The notes beneath the pieces were generated by a model, which did not search any database, had not been told where the DNA came from, and saw only the letters and a program-made list of their open reading frames with translations. A stretch of DNA of 64,000 nt, taken from CAZISM01 sp964541895. Lineage in GTDB: Bacteria; Zhuqueibacterota; Zhuqueibacteria; Residuimicrobiales; Residuimicrobiaceae. Of this stretch, positions 51,119-60,179 are shown one piece after another. The stretch is from positions 57,327 through 121,326 of the forward strand of contig CAZISM010000004.1 of NCBI GenBank assembly GCA_964541895.1, read 5' to 3'. The first letter of the stretch is position 1. Each line of letters begins with the position of its first letter. The position numbers and the translations under genes were made by a program.

Positions 51119-53088
51119 ATCTGATCTTTGGTCGAGGTAATGATGGGTACGTTGATTTCGACGCCTGGTTTCAGGCGCAGCAGATCGACCTGCGGATTAT
51201 ATTTGGACAGCAGCCAGTAAGGCAGATCGAAGCGTCGATTGCACAGTTGCCAGATGCTGTCACCGTTCTTGACCGTATAGGTTGTGGTGCCGTCCACGCG
51301 ATTGCTGGCAAAAAAACCTTCCTGCAGGGAGCGATGAAACTCGAGCCGCTTGCGATGAAACGCGGATTGACTGACCCTGGTAAAATCGACTTTGAGTTTC
51401 CGGCCCACCTGAATGTTCTGGTGCGGCGGCATAGTATTGATTTCGCGCAATCGCGTCACTGAAATCGCCAGCCAGTCCGCCAGCTGGCTGATGGTTTCTT
51501 CAGATTGAACGATGATCACGTTATCCTGAGGTTCGGAAAAGCTGACGGAAAAGGTATCGGTCTCATTATTTTTCACCAAAGGGGCAGGGCCAAAAGTTGT
51601 GCCGGCGGCGGCATGATGCCGTGCCTTGTTCAGCAGCAGAGCCGTGGAATCCACGGCTGCAGCGGCCGGCGCTGGTGTGGTCGCCGCCGCTGCCACCTGA
51701 ACGGCCTGCGGCGCCTTTGGAGCGGCGGCACGAGCCAATCGCAGGCTGTCACCGCTTTTGCCGGGGATCATAAGAATTTGTCCCACCCGCAGTCGACGCG
51801 GATCGATGATGTTATTCAGATCCATGAGTGCATCCACGGTCGTGCCGGCGCTGCGGGCAATGCCGCCCAGATTGTCGCCGGGCTCTACGACATAGTTGCC
51901 TTCCGCGACGAGCGGTTCCGAAGCGGCCGCTTCCGGGATCCTGGCCAGCAGGGCCTGGTCAACCTGAAAGCCGGCCGGCACCCGGATGGAATAGCCTTTG
52001 GGAATGCGCCGCAGGGAACGGACGATGGGCGGGCGCAACCCCGGATTCATCTGCGCGATGACCTGTTTGTCGATCTGCAGTTGTCTGGCGAGCGCATCCA
52101 GGGTGATGTTTTCCGGCACCTGCACGACGTTGAAAGAGTCCGGTTTCTCAAAATCGATACGGCCGAAATAACGCTCGTAATTTTTCGCCACCTCCACAGC
52201 GGCCATGAATTCGGCATAGAAATTTTTGGAAGCAAAACCAAAGGCGCGGCCTTCATATTTTTCAATGATCGTCTGCAGATCGTCGGTCTGCAGCTGCGCC
52301 TTGGCGCGCTGCATGCCGCCCAGGCCGTGATTGTAGGCCGTGATCGCCAGCGGCCAGGAACCCAACTCCTGATAGTTGTGCCGCAGCAGACGCGCAGCAG
52401 CGTCCGTGGCTTTGTAGGGATCGTAACGTTCGTCGATGCCGTAATTGATGCGCAGGTACAAACGGCCGGTGTAGCTGGTGAACTGCCACATGCCGGCGGC
52501 GCCGGCCTTGGAATAGGCCCGATAGTTATAGGCTGATTCCACATGCGGCAGATAACAAAGCTCTTCGGGCAAGCCATAGCCGCGGAAAATCCGCCGCAGT
52601 TCATCGAGATAGCGGCCGGAGCGCTGCAGGCCGGTGAGATAGAGACCGCGCAGTCCGAACTGCGCGTGCAGGTTATCCCGGGCGTTTTCGAACTTTTTCG
52701 GATCAGAGACGTGCGCCCACAGATTGTAAACGTACTGCTCTTTTTCATTGAGCTGCGCGGGATCGATCGGCTGCTTGAGGCCGGCCAGTTTTCCCAGGAT
52801 GGTTTTGTAATCGTGTTTAGTCTTTTCCAGCAACTTGCGCCGATTGCTGCGCGTCAATGACTGAAAAAACGATTCATGAACGTTGACGGCATCATAGATG
52901 ATTTCCAGATGATCGGCATCATGCAAAACCACCTCTTCTTTCGAATATTGAGTATAGATTTTTACCCAAAAATCGATACGGTGACGCATCCGGGCACTGA
53001 CCGGAAAAAGTTCTTCCGCCTGCGCTACGACTATAGTGCTGCACAGGCTCACCAGCGTGAGCAAAATGATGTGTACTGCTTTTTTCAT
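51115..53088 (-). CDS. mltD: membrane-bound lytic murein transglycosylase D-like protein with LysM domains
   Basis: Cleaves the MurNAc-GlcNAc bond of peptidoglycan non-hydrolytically. Start ATG 53088 gives a clean signal peptide (KKAVHIILLTLVSLCSTIVV, cleavage near AQA); the frame is open further upstream, but no better start is seen. The SLT domain has YLPHVESAYNYRAYSKAGAA with catalytic Glu about 184 and GMWQFTSYTGR, then AITAYNHGLGGM. At least three LysM repeats follow: NYVVEPGDNLGGIARSAGTT, VQSEETISQLADWLAISVTR and TYTVKNGDSIWQLCNRRFDL. About 657 residues. It is coupled with namZ, giving two successive wall-degrading activities. Confidence 0.9.
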   Translation of the reverse strand: MKKAVHIILLTLVSLCSTIVVAQAEELFPVSARMRHRIDFWVKIYTQYSKEEVVLHDADHLEIIYDAVNVHESFFQSLTRSNRRKLLEKTKHDYKTILGKLAGLKQPIDPAQLNEKEQYVYNLWAHVSDPKKFENARDNLHAQFGLRGLYLTGLQRSGRYLDELRRIFRGYGLPEELCYLPHVESAYNYRAYSKAGAAGMWQFTSYTGRLYLRINYGIDERYDPYKATDAAARLLRHNYQELGSWPLAITAYNHGLGGMQRAKAQLQTDDLQTIIEKYEGRAFGFASKNFYAEFMAAVEVAKNYERYFGRIDFEKPDSFNVVQVPENITLDALARQLQIDKQVIAQMNPGLRPPIVRSLRRIPKGYSIRVPAGFQVDQALLARIPEAAASEPLVAEGNYVVEPGDNLGGIARSAGTTVDALMDLNNIIDPRRLRVGQILMIPGKSGDSLRLARAAAPKAPQAVQVAAAATTPAPAAAAVDSTALLLNKARHHAAAGTTFGPAPLVKNNETDTFSVSFSEPQDNVIIVQSEETISQLADWLAISVTRLREINTMPPHQNIQVGRKLKVDFTRVSQSAFHRKRLEFHRSLQEGFFASNRVDGTTTYTVKNGDSIWQLCNRRFDLPYWLLSKYNPQVDLLRLKPGVEINVPIITSTKDQI

Positions 53089-53212
53089 ACCCTTCCGTCC
53101 AAAAGACCCCCTCCTGCCAATGACTGCCTTCTCCATCCGGCACCAATACAAAAATTGGACCAGGACGATTGTTATGATACAAAACTTGGCAACTATTTGC
53201 AAGTACAAAATC

Positions 53213-53250
53213 GTACCTCTCGGTACAATGGCTTGTACCTACAGGTACAA
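53213..53250. promoter_or_regulatory. paired palindromes in the divergent promoter region (candidate operator)
   Basis: TTGTACCT-AC-AGGTACAA (53233-53250) is a perfect 8-bp-arm palindrome. GTACC-TCTC-GGTAC (53213-53226) lies immediately before it. Further GTAC words are nearby (AAGTACAAAA near 53201). They sit between the divergent mltD (start 53088) and the helical-protein gene (start 53396), the expected place for a shared regulator site. The rest of 53089-53395 is AT-rich with no gene. Confidence 0.5.
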
Positions 53251-53395
53251 CCCCAAAGCGCGGCAACCACAGGCCTTTTCAATATCTTAATAATATTGAT
53301 CGTTTTCCAGCCCGGCCACGAGCCCGATTGTGGCATGGCGATTGCAAAGAACGATTTGTAATTCAGATCACAATTTCACCCAACAACACCCTTTT

Positions 53396-54862
53396 ATGAA
53401 CCGTTTCATCATATACCCCTGTCTCATCCTGGTACTGCTCGCGCTTCCACTCCTGGCTCAAAACGGTATGGAGCGTATCACAGAAACGCTTATGCAGAAA
53501 GCGGAAGCCGGCCTCACGGCTGCCGAAGAGCTCAATCGTTCCTTTCCGGACGTGCAGGCCAAAGAGTGGCTGCGGCAAGCCCGGCAGTATTACAACGAAG
53601 GTCATTCTGCATTTGTGCAGAGACAATTTATCATTGCCCAGGCCAAATTCCGGCTCGCGATCGACTTTGCCCGCCGCGCCGGCGACGTCCTCTCCAAAGT
53701 GCCGCTGAACCGGATGCAGGAGCAGGTGGAAGAGTTGTTGCGTCGGGCGGAACAAACGGTTTCCGGAACCAACGACAAAGAATCCGAGCGTTTGCTCTCA
53801 CGGGCGCGGGACCACATTCGCATGGCCCAGCGCATGGCGCAGCAAAACCAGTATCAACGCGGACTGGAATATTTGCGCATCGCCCGTTTTCTCCTGGATC
53901 AATCGCTGAACTTGGGCCAGGGCGCGCGGGGCGACCTCCGCGACCAGGCGTTAGTGGAAAAGGAAAGGTTCGAGGAGCTGTTACAGCGCACCGAATCGGC
54001 GCTGGCCGGCTGCAGCAACACCCGCGCCCACAACCTGTTTCAGCAGGCGCAGAAGCAGATCCCCAACATCAACCAGGCCTTCGCACAAGGTGATTACAGA
54101 CTGGCCGTGCAGTGGTACGGCAACGTCACCCGGCTCCTGTTGCGGGTGGTGGATCTGTGCCAGGGACGCGAGATGTCCGACCGCGAGCAGGTGCTGGAAG
54201 AACTGGAATTTCTCAATCACATGCTGGGAACGGCCGCTGATCGTTTTATACAGCATGCCACGCCCAAAGAACAGCTCGTGCTGCAGCGCGCCAACGGATT
54301 GCATCAACAGGCGGTGCAGGCGATCGCAGCGGAGCAGTATGATCTGGCGTTGCGACGCATCGAATTGGCCCGCGCCTTGATCACACGCCTGTGGTATCGA
54401 GAGGCGGCGCCGCAACGCATCGAATCGGAAATTGAACGGGTGCTGGCGGAGCTGCAGGAACAGCGCCAAGCCGTCGGCAGCGGCGACGCAACTTCCTACC
54501 GCTCCACACTGCTGCAGGCCGTTGAACACCATGCCCGCATGGCCCAGAGGTTTCATGCGGCGCATCGACCGCGCGCCGCCCTGGTGTCCCTGCTGGTGGC
54601 GGACCGTTTGCTTACTATCGACCGAGGCGTTGAAGCGGCCCAGACTGTGGCGTCCACAGAACAGATTCAGACCGATTTGGAAAAATGCAATCAACAGCTG
54701 CAACAGCTGTCATCCACCATCACCGATCAGGAAGATAAAGAGTTGTATCGTTCCGCCCGATCGCTGTATGAACGTGCCCTGGAATGTTCGCAGAACCGGC
54801 AATGGGCACTGGCCGCTTCCTACCTGGCCGTGAGCCGGTTGATCCTCGAAAAAATAATTTGA
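53396..54862 (+). CDS. secreted, all-helical repeat protein of unknown function
   Basis: A 488-residue protein with a signal peptide (MNRFIIYPCLILVLLALPLL, cleavage near AQ). ATG 53396 is preferred over the in-frame upstream start at 53330 because it gives the signal peptide. The mature part is almost wholly amphipathic helix, with repeated units of the type AKFRLAIDFARRAGDVLSK, YLRIARFLLDQSLNLGQG and LALRRIELARALITRLWY, similar to TPR-like or coiled-coil hairpins. No enzymatic motif is seen. It is divergent from mltD and may share its regulation. It was not matched to a known family. Confidence 0.7.
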   Translation: MNRFIIYPCLILVLLALPLLAQNGMERITETLMQKAEAGLTAAEELNRSFPDVQAKEWLRQARQYYNEGHSAFVQRQFIIAQAKFRLAIDFARRAGDVLSKVPLNRMQEQVEELLRRAEQTVSGTNDKESERLLSRARDHIRMAQRMAQQNQYQRGLEYLRIARFLLDQSLNLGQGARGDLRDQALVEKERFEELLQRTESALAGCSNTRAHNLFQQAQKQIPNINQAFAQGDYRLAVQWYGNVTRLLLRVVDLCQGREMSDREQVLEELEFLNHMLGTAADRFIQHATPKEQLVLQRANGLHQQAVQAIAAEQYDLALRRIELARALITRLWYREAAPQRIESEIERVLAELQEQRQAVGSGDATSYRSTLLQAVEHHARMAQRFHAAHRPRAALVSLLVADRLLTIDRGVEAAQTVASTEQIQTDLEKCNQQLQQLSSTITDQEDKELYRSARSLYERALECSQNRQWALAASYLAVSRLILEKII

Positions 54863-54866
54863 AAGA

Positions 54867-54992
54867 ATGGGAGCAAAGAGATGCAGAAAATCCAGTGCTT
54901 GTGCGCTGCTGCTGGCCGGCTCTTTGCCACTGATCTGGTTCTTAAACACACGCAGCGACATTCTCAATTTCAAGCTTTACTACAAATTCTAA
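54867..54992 (+). CDS. possible 41-residue single-pass membrane peptide
   Basis: Reads MGAKRCRKSSACALLLAGSL then PLIWFLNTRSDILNFKLYYKF and stops. The basic N-terminus, one hydrophobic helix (residues 11-26) and a polar/aromatic tail make sense as a small inner-membrane protein. It begins 4 bases after the upstream stop, without a strong ribosome-binding site. It may be real and coupled, or chance; evidence is limited to composition and position. Confidence 0.35.
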   Translation: MGAKRCRKSSACALLLAGSLPLIWFLNTRSDILNFKLYYKF

Positions 54993-55062
54993 AATATGTA
55001 CATTATCGTTACTAGCAGGCCGCATCTCTTTGGCGACAACGGTACTTTTTTCGAGATCATTC

Positions 55063-55557
55063 ATGAAGTCCAACAACAACTATTATTTCCTCGGCTATCT
55101 CATCGTATTGATCGGCGTTCTGCTTTTATTTCGCCGATTTCTGATCTGGGGCGGCCTGGGCGCTTATATCGTCATCGCCTGTCTGCTGGCCGCAGCTGTG
55201 GCCTTTGCCCGCAGTTATCTCCACAACGACAGGAAATGGTGGGCGATCCTTCCGGCCGGTGCCGCATTGACCCTTGCGGTCGTGCTGCTGCTGCGAACCA
55301 TGGGGGTGTTGCCCTATGGATTGAAGAACATCATACTCTACCTGGGCTTTGCCTTGCCGTTCTGGAGCTTGTGGGTGGAACGCCGCCAGGATCCATCGTT
55401 CAAATGGACCATCTATCCCGCCATTCTCCTGACCATCGGATCAGCTCTGAGCTATGCCAGTTATAAAGAGTGGATCTCGGATGATTACTTTATCGCCCTG
55501 CTCGTCCTTTTGACCGGCGCTTTGCTGCTCCTGCGCAGCTGGAACAGAACCAGATGA
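55063..55557 (+). CDS. hypothetical polytopic membrane protein
   Basis: A 164-residue protein with about six short hydrophobic helices (YFLGYLIVLIGVLLLF, YIVIACLLAAAVAFA, WWAILPAGAALTLAVVLLL, NIILYLGFALPFWSLWV and two at the C-terminus). ATG 55063 fits the conserved-looking start better than the earlier in-frame codon at 55030. No known family recognised. It overlaps the MFS gene start by four bases (ATGA), so the two are made together. Confidence 0.65.
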   Translation: MKSNNNYYFLGYLIVLIGVLLLFRRFLIWGGLGAYIVIACLLAAAVAFARSYLHNDRKWWAILPAGAALTLAVVLLLRTMGVLPYGLKNIILYLGFALPFWSLWVERRQDPSFKWTIYPAILLTIGSALSYASYKEWISDDYFIALLVLLTGALLLLRSWNRTR

Positions 55558-56762
55558 GTGTGAATGGACGCTGGGCCGGCCTGAAAAATCGACTGCAACA
55601 GAACCGGGCGGTCGCGCTGCTCTCTGCCGGACATTTTATGAACGACGGCTATCCGGGATTTGTGGCTCCGCTCCTGCCGTTGCTCATGAATAAAATCGGC
55701 TTTAGCCTCACCATGGCCGGCGCCCTGGTCTCCATCCAGGCGGTTTCAACCTCGCTGACGCAGCCAGTGTTCGGCCTGCTCAGCGACCGGCTCCGTCGCC
55801 CCTGGCTGGTCATCCTGGGGCCCTTGTGCACGGCGATCTTTTTCAGCTCCATCGGCCTGGTGCACTCTTTTTCTCTGTTGGCGGCCTTGATTGTTTTAGG
55901 CGGGCTCGGTACCGCAGCGTTTCATCCCCAGGCCGCCAGCTTGACCGGCCGGCACAGCAGGGGCAAAAAAGGCTTGCCCATGGCCTTCTTTGTCACCGCC
56001 GGCAGCGCCGGACACGGCCTCGGCCCCATATTCATCCTTTCGCTGGTGACCTTGCTGGGGCTGCAGCACTCCTGGATCATGGTGATCTGGGGCATACTGA
56101 TCTCGTTTTTGTTATGGCGCTATTTGCCGCCATTACCACCACAGCAGTTCGGTACAGAACAGACCTCTCCTATGACGCAACGATTGGGAAGCCGCCGATC
56201 GGCGCTGATCATGATCTGGCTGCTGGTCTTTATGCGCGCGTTTATCATCGACTGCTTTATCGCTTTCAATCCGATCTATTTACACAGCAAGCAGTTTTCC
56301 ATCCTGCTGGCCGGAGCGGCTAACACGGTTTTCGAACTGTCCGGAGCCTCCGGCCAGTTGCTGGGCGGGCCGTTGTCGGATCGCTTGGGCAGAAAAAACA
56401 TCATCCTGATTTCTTTTCTCGGCGCCCTGCCGTTTTTCCTTCTCTTTCTGGCCGGCAGCGGCGCGATGGCGCTGCTTTTTCTGGCCGTCGCCGGCTTTAT
56501 CCTCTTTTCATCCGTACCGGTCACCATCATCATGGCGCAAGAGCTCTATCCCAATCGCTCCGGGGCTGTCTCCTCTCTGACCATGGGTTTTGCCTGGGGT
56601 GTGGCCGGACTTTTCATCACCCCGTTTGCCGCCTGGTCCGATTCCATCGGGCTGCAAACCGCTCTGACACGATTGGCTCTCATACTTCCGGTGGCGGTCG
56701 TGCTGACGCTGCTGCTGCCGGCCGATCTGTCGCACCGTTCATCCGCGAGTACAACCCGATGA
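55554..56762 (+). CDS. major facilitator superfamily transporter, Fsr-like
   Basis: A 402-residue, twelve-helix transporter resembling the fosmidomycin-resistance (Fsr) subgroup. ALLSAGHFMNDGYPGFVAPL (the HFxxD/N motif of that group), FGLLSDRLRRPWLVILGPL (MFS motif A), GGLGTAAFHPQAASLTG (HPxA motif) and GGPLSDRLGRKNIILISFLG (second motif A) are visible. It overlaps genes on both sides by four bases. The substrate is unknown. Confidence 0.85.
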   Translation: MSVNGRWAGLKNRLQQNRAVALLSAGHFMNDGYPGFVAPLLPLLMNKIGFSLTMAGALVSIQAVSTSLTQPVFGLLSDRLRRPWLVILGPLCTAIFFSSIGLVHSFSLLAALIVLGGLGTAAFHPQAASLTGRHSRGKKGLPMAFFVTAGSAGHGLGPIFILSLVTLLGLQHSWIMVIWGILISFLLWRYLPPLPPQQFGTEQTSPMTQRLGSRRSALIMIWLLVFMRAFIIDCFIAFNPIYLHSKQFSILLAGAANTVFELSGASGQLLGGPLSDRLGRKNIILISFLGALPFFLLFLAGSGAMALLFLAVAGFILFSSVPVTIIMAQELYPNRSGAVSSLTMGFAWGVAGLFITPFAAWSDSIGLQTALTRLALILPVAVVLTLLLPADLSHRSSASTTR

Positions 56763-58168
56763 AAAACGAGAACAAAAATGTGCTGCGTCTGCTGCCGTCC
56801 ATGGATCATCTGCTTGGCCAAACCGGCTCCATGGACATGATGCAGCGGTTTTCTCAGGCCTGGATAAAACAGCTGTTGACGCTCGAACTGGACAAGGTTC
56901 GAGGACGGTTGTTGCGCCGGCCTGAGGAGGGCGTGACCCGTGAAGAGTTGACCCGGCAGATCATAGCCGGCGTCACCCGCCTTTGCCAGAACCTGGTGCA
57001 GCCGTCGATTCGCCCGGTGATCAACGCCACCGGCATCATACTGCACACAGGCCTGGGACGGGCGCCGTACAGCCGCTCCGCCCAGCAGGCGGTGCGTCAC
57101 ATCATGAGCGGATACGCCAATCTCGAATTCGAACTGGAGAGCGGTGAACGCGGCGAGCGCAACGACCACATCAGCCGACTGCTCTGCCAGCTGACCGGCG
57201 CTGAAGCAGCGGTGATGGTCAACAACAACGCAGCCGCCGTGCTGCTGACACTGAACGCACTCTGCTTCGGCAAAGAGGTCATTGTGTCGCGCGGTCAACT
57301 GATTGAGATCGGCGGCTCGTTCCGGCTTCCGGATGTTATGAGCAGGAGCGGCGCAGTGATGCGGGAAGTAGGCACCACCAACAAGACGCGGCTCAAAGAT
57401 TACGAAAAGGCGATCAACAAGGACACCGCCGCCCTGTTTGTGGCGCACACCTCCAACTATCGCGTGCTCGGATTCACCGAAGAGGCTGAACTGGCTGATC
57501 TGGCAGGTTTGGCTCACCAGCACCAGCTGCCGCTGATCCATGACCTCGGCGGCGGCGTCCTTATGGATCTGCGCCGATTCGGCCTGCCCTATGAGCCGCT
57601 GGTGCAGGACAGCATCCAGGCCGGCACGGACGTCATTTCATTCAGCGGCGATAAAATTCTCGGCGGGCCGCAGGCAGGGATCATCGTCGGCCATAAGGCG
57701 TACATCGAACGCATTCACAGCAATCCCATCATGCGCGCCGTGCGCTGTGACAAGTTGACCTTTGCCGCCATGGAGGCGACGCTCAAACTCTATCTGCAGG
57801 AAGGAACCCTGTTCGCAGAAAATAAAACCCTGGCCATGCTGACCGAGTCGCCGGATAAAATTCGCCGTCGCGCCGAGACGATCGAAGGGGGCCTGAAAGC
57901 AGAAGTACGTCAGCGCTATGATATCGCGGTCCAGGCCAGCGCGGCCCAGGCCGGCAGCGGCGCCCTGCCTCTGGAAAAGTTGACCAGCGCCGCGGTGGTG
58001 GTGACGCCGCTGGATGGCAAAGCCAGCGAACTGGCCAAACGATTGCGCATGGCGTCAACCGCAGTGGTGGGATATATCAAGGATGAAAAAGTGTGGCTGG
58101 ACGCCAGGACGATTGATGAAAAAGAGGTGCCAACGATTATCGAGGTTTTGCACGAGGTTTTGCAATAG
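56759..58168 (+). CDS. selA: L-seryl-tRNA(Sec) selenium transferase
   Basis: PLP enzyme that converts Ser-tRNA(Sec) to selenocysteinyl-tRNA using selenophosphate. Blocks: RPVINATGIILHTGLGRAPY, NLEFELESGERGERNDHI, VNNNAAAVLLTLNALCFGKE, SRGQLIEIGGSFRLPDVM, VGTTNKTRLKDYEKAI, and SFSGDKILGGPQAGI with PLP-binding Lys299. The length of 469 is normal. The start overlaps the MFS stop (ATGA). selB, selD and tRNA-Sec are not in the window, and no in-frame UGA selenoprotein was recognised here. Confidence 0.96.
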   Translation: MKNENKNVLRLLPSMDHLLGQTGSMDMMQRFSQAWIKQLLTLELDKVRGRLLRRPEEGVTREELTRQIIAGVTRLCQNLVQPSIRPVINATGIILHTGLGRAPYSRSAQQAVRHIMSGYANLEFELESGERGERNDHISRLLCQLTGAEAAVMVNNNAAAVLLTLNALCFGKEVIVSRGQLIEIGGSFRLPDVMSRSGAVMREVGTTNKTRLKDYEKAINKDTAALFVAHTSNYRVLGFTEEAELADLAGLAHQHQLPLIHDLGGGVLMDLRRFGLPYEPLVQDSIQAGTDVISFSGDKILGGPQAGIIVGHKAYIERIHSNPIMRAVRCDKLTFAAMEATLKLYLQEGTLFAENKTLAMLTESPDKIRRRAETIEGGLKAEVRQRYDIAVQASAAQAGSGALPLEKLTSAAVVVTPLDGKASELAKRLRMASTAVVGYIKDEKVWLDARTIDEKEVPTIIEVLHEVLQ

Positions 58169-58176
58169 GCCTATAG

Positions 58177-58203
58177 CTGTCGGACACCGGCGGTGTCCGA
58201 CAG
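58177..58203. terminator. perfect 12-bp hairpin between convergent selA and acyl-CoA synthetase genes
   Basis: CTGTCGGACACC-GGC-GGTGTCCGACAG. It starts 9 bases after selA and ends 9 bases before the stop of the opposite gene. There is no U tract in either direction, but its position and stability suggest a shared terminator. Confidence 0.7.
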
Positions 58204-58211
58204 CCGCGATC

Positions 58212-59849
58212 TCACAGATATTTGGCGCGCAACGCCACTTTGTTGATTTTTCCTACCGTCGTTTTATCAATAGCATCGACAAATTTCACTTTCAGCAGCA
58301 CCGCTTCCCGCGGCAACACGCCCTGGTCGACGTACTTTTTCACATGCTGGGCCAGTTCGCGGTCTGTCGCCTTCTGATCCGGCTTGAGCACCACCAGAGC
58401 GAGCGGCACTTCCCCCCAACCGGTGTCGGGCTGGCCGATAAGCGCCGATTCGGCGACCGCCGGATGAACGGACAAAATGTCCTCCAGCTCCAGCGACGAT
58501 AACCACTCCCCCCCCACCTTGATGACATCCTTGATGCGGTCGGTGATGCGGATCGAGCCGGTGTGATCCCAGGCGGCCACATCCTGGGTGTGCAACCAGC
58601 CGCCGGCCCACAGTTTTTCCGAGTTGTTGCCGTCTTTGTGATACCCCATGGTCAACCACGGCGAACGCACCACGATCTCGCCGGCCGCTTTGTCATCCTG
58701 GGCTACTGTTTCACCTTTTTCATTGATCACTTTAAGATTGACCAGAGCAATAGGAGCGCCGGTCCGACAGCGCAGCTCCGCCTGCTCTTCCAGGCTCAGC
58801 GCGCTCTGCGCCGTGGTCAATTGCGTCAGTGACAGCACCGGACAGGTTTCCGACAAGCCATACCCGGCAAAGACATCGATACGATTTTTCAACGCCGCCA
58901 GGGCGACGGTTTTCGGCAACGCGGCGCCGCCGATAACCACTTTCCAGCGCGACAGGTCAAAGTTGGCCACGCGCGGATCCTTTAACAGCATATTCAATAT
59001 GGTGGGAACACAGTGTGAAAAGGTGACCTTTTCCGTCAGAATCAGTTTCAATAAAAGTTCAGGTACATACTTGCCGGGATACACCTGCTTTACTCCCAGC
59101 ATGGTGGCGATATACGGGATGCCCCAGGCATGGACATGAAACATGGGGGTCAACGGCATGTAAACGTCTTCACGGTGAAAACGGCTGTTTTGCGCCGTGG
59201 AACAGAGTGTGCCCAGAGCCGAGAGTGTATGCAGCACCAGTTGCCGGTGACTGAAATAAACACCTTTGGGCAGGCCGGTCGTGCCGGTGGTGTAAAACAT
59301 CGTCGCACGCGTGTTTTCGTCAAAATCAGGAAATTCGGTCATCGGTTCGACCTGCGCCAGCAGCTCTTCGTATTCACCGCTGAAGGGGATGGCGGCATTG
59401 ACGACAGCCGCCGCATCGTTGATAAGGATAAACTGCTTGACCGTATCCAGACGGCCCTTGATCTGTTCCAGCAGAGGCAGGAATTCAGTATGCACCAGAA
59501 TCACATCATCTTCGGCATGGTTGATCGTGTAAACCAGTTGCTCGGCCGAGAGCCGTACATTTACCGTATGCAGAATGGCACCGATCATGGGCACGGCATA
59601 ATAGCATTCCAGATAGCGATGGCTGTCCCAATCCATGACAGCTACCGTATGGCCGGGTTTAACTCCTGATTGAACCAGCGCTGCCGCCAGGCGACCGACC
59701 CGTTCACGCAATTGTCGATAGGTAAAACGCTTTTCATCACGATAGATAATTTCCTGATCAGGATCATAAGCCATGGGTGCGTACAGCAACTGCTTGATCA
59801 ACAGCGGATAACTGTAGGCGGCTTCCGCCCGGCCGGTGGGATTTGACAT
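58212..59849 (-). CDS. medium/long-chain fatty acyl-CoA synthetase (AMP-forming)
   Basis: Adenylate-forming enzyme that activates fatty or other carboxylic acids to CoA thioesters. Motifs: MFYTTGTTGLPKGVYFSHRQ (A3 phosphate loop), MFHVHAWGIPY, FAGYGLSETCPVLSL (A5), GGWLHTQDVAAWDHTGSIRI (A7), DRIKDVIKVGGEWLSSLELE (A8) and KTTVGKINKVALR with the catalytic Lys region (A10). ATG 59849 is preferred because AAGGAG lies five bases before it; an in-frame start occurs two codons upstream. About 545 residues. It resembles the fatty-acid-CoA ligase group common in beta-oxidizers; chain-length preference is unknown. Confidence 0.9.
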   Translation of the reverse strand: MSNPTGRAEAAYSYPLLIKQLLYAPMAYDPDQEIIYRDEKRFTYRQLRERVGRLAAALVQSGVKPGHTVAVMDWDSHRYLECYYAVPMIGAILHTVNVRLSAEQLVYTINHAEDDVILVHTEFLPLLEQIKGRLDTVKQFILINDAAAVVNAAIPFSGEYEELLAQVEPMTEFPDFDENTRATMFYTTGTTGLPKGVYFSHRQLVLHTLSALGTLCSTAQNSRFHREDVYMPLTPMFHVHAWGIPYIATMLGVKQVYPGKYVPELLLKLILTEKVTFSHCVPTILNMLLKDPRVANFDLSRWKVVIGGAALPKTVALAALKNRIDVFAGYGLSETCPVLSLTQLTTAQSALSLEEQAELRCRTGAPIALVNLKVINEKGETVAQDDKAAGEIVVRSPWLTMGYHKDGNNSEKLWAGGWLHTQDVAAWDHTGSIRITDRIKDVIKVGGEWLSSLELEDILSVHPAVAESALIGQPDTGWGEVPLALVVLKPDQKATDRELAQHVKKYVDQGVLPREAVLLKVKFVDAIDKTTVGKINKVALRAKYL

Positions 59850-59927
59850 AGACACTCCTTGCTTGAGATGATCTGGTTTCCGCCCCGGAATGCATTTTCT
59901 GATATTAAGAATTTTTTCCGATACGTT

Positions 59928-60179
59928 TCAAGAGAAATCCGCCGGCAGGAAGTGACCAGTAATAAATATTCTTTCAACTTTTAGGCCGTGCCCTATGTTC
60001 TGGAGCGCCGTAACCGTGCTACGGCCGTCCGGGTGAGTCCAAAGTCCGTTCACCGCTGCGGCGGCCGGCAGCGCGGTCAGTTCGGGCGCTTCGCAAAAGC
60101 CTGCCCGGGTGCGCCACCAGCGCTCATCGCGCGGCGCCGCCACACAGGGGCGCAGCGGATGAGGCGGCTCGTCCGTCAC
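59928..60179 (-). CDS. doubtful small ORF overlapping the 66-residue protein
   Basis: An 83-residue frame starting at a GTGA junction with the upstream small gene. Its first two thirds use GC-rich codons like those of neighbouring genes (ERWWRTRAGFCEAPELTALP, VNGLWTHPDGRSTVTALQN), but the end becomes AT-rich. No family recognised. The overlap and codon use favour a real gene; the odd composition argues against it. Confidence 0.3.
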   Translation of the reverse strand: MTDEPPHPLRPCVAAPRDERWWRTRAGFCEAPELTALPAAAAVNGLWTHPDGRSTVTALQNIGHGLKVERIFITGHFLPADFS

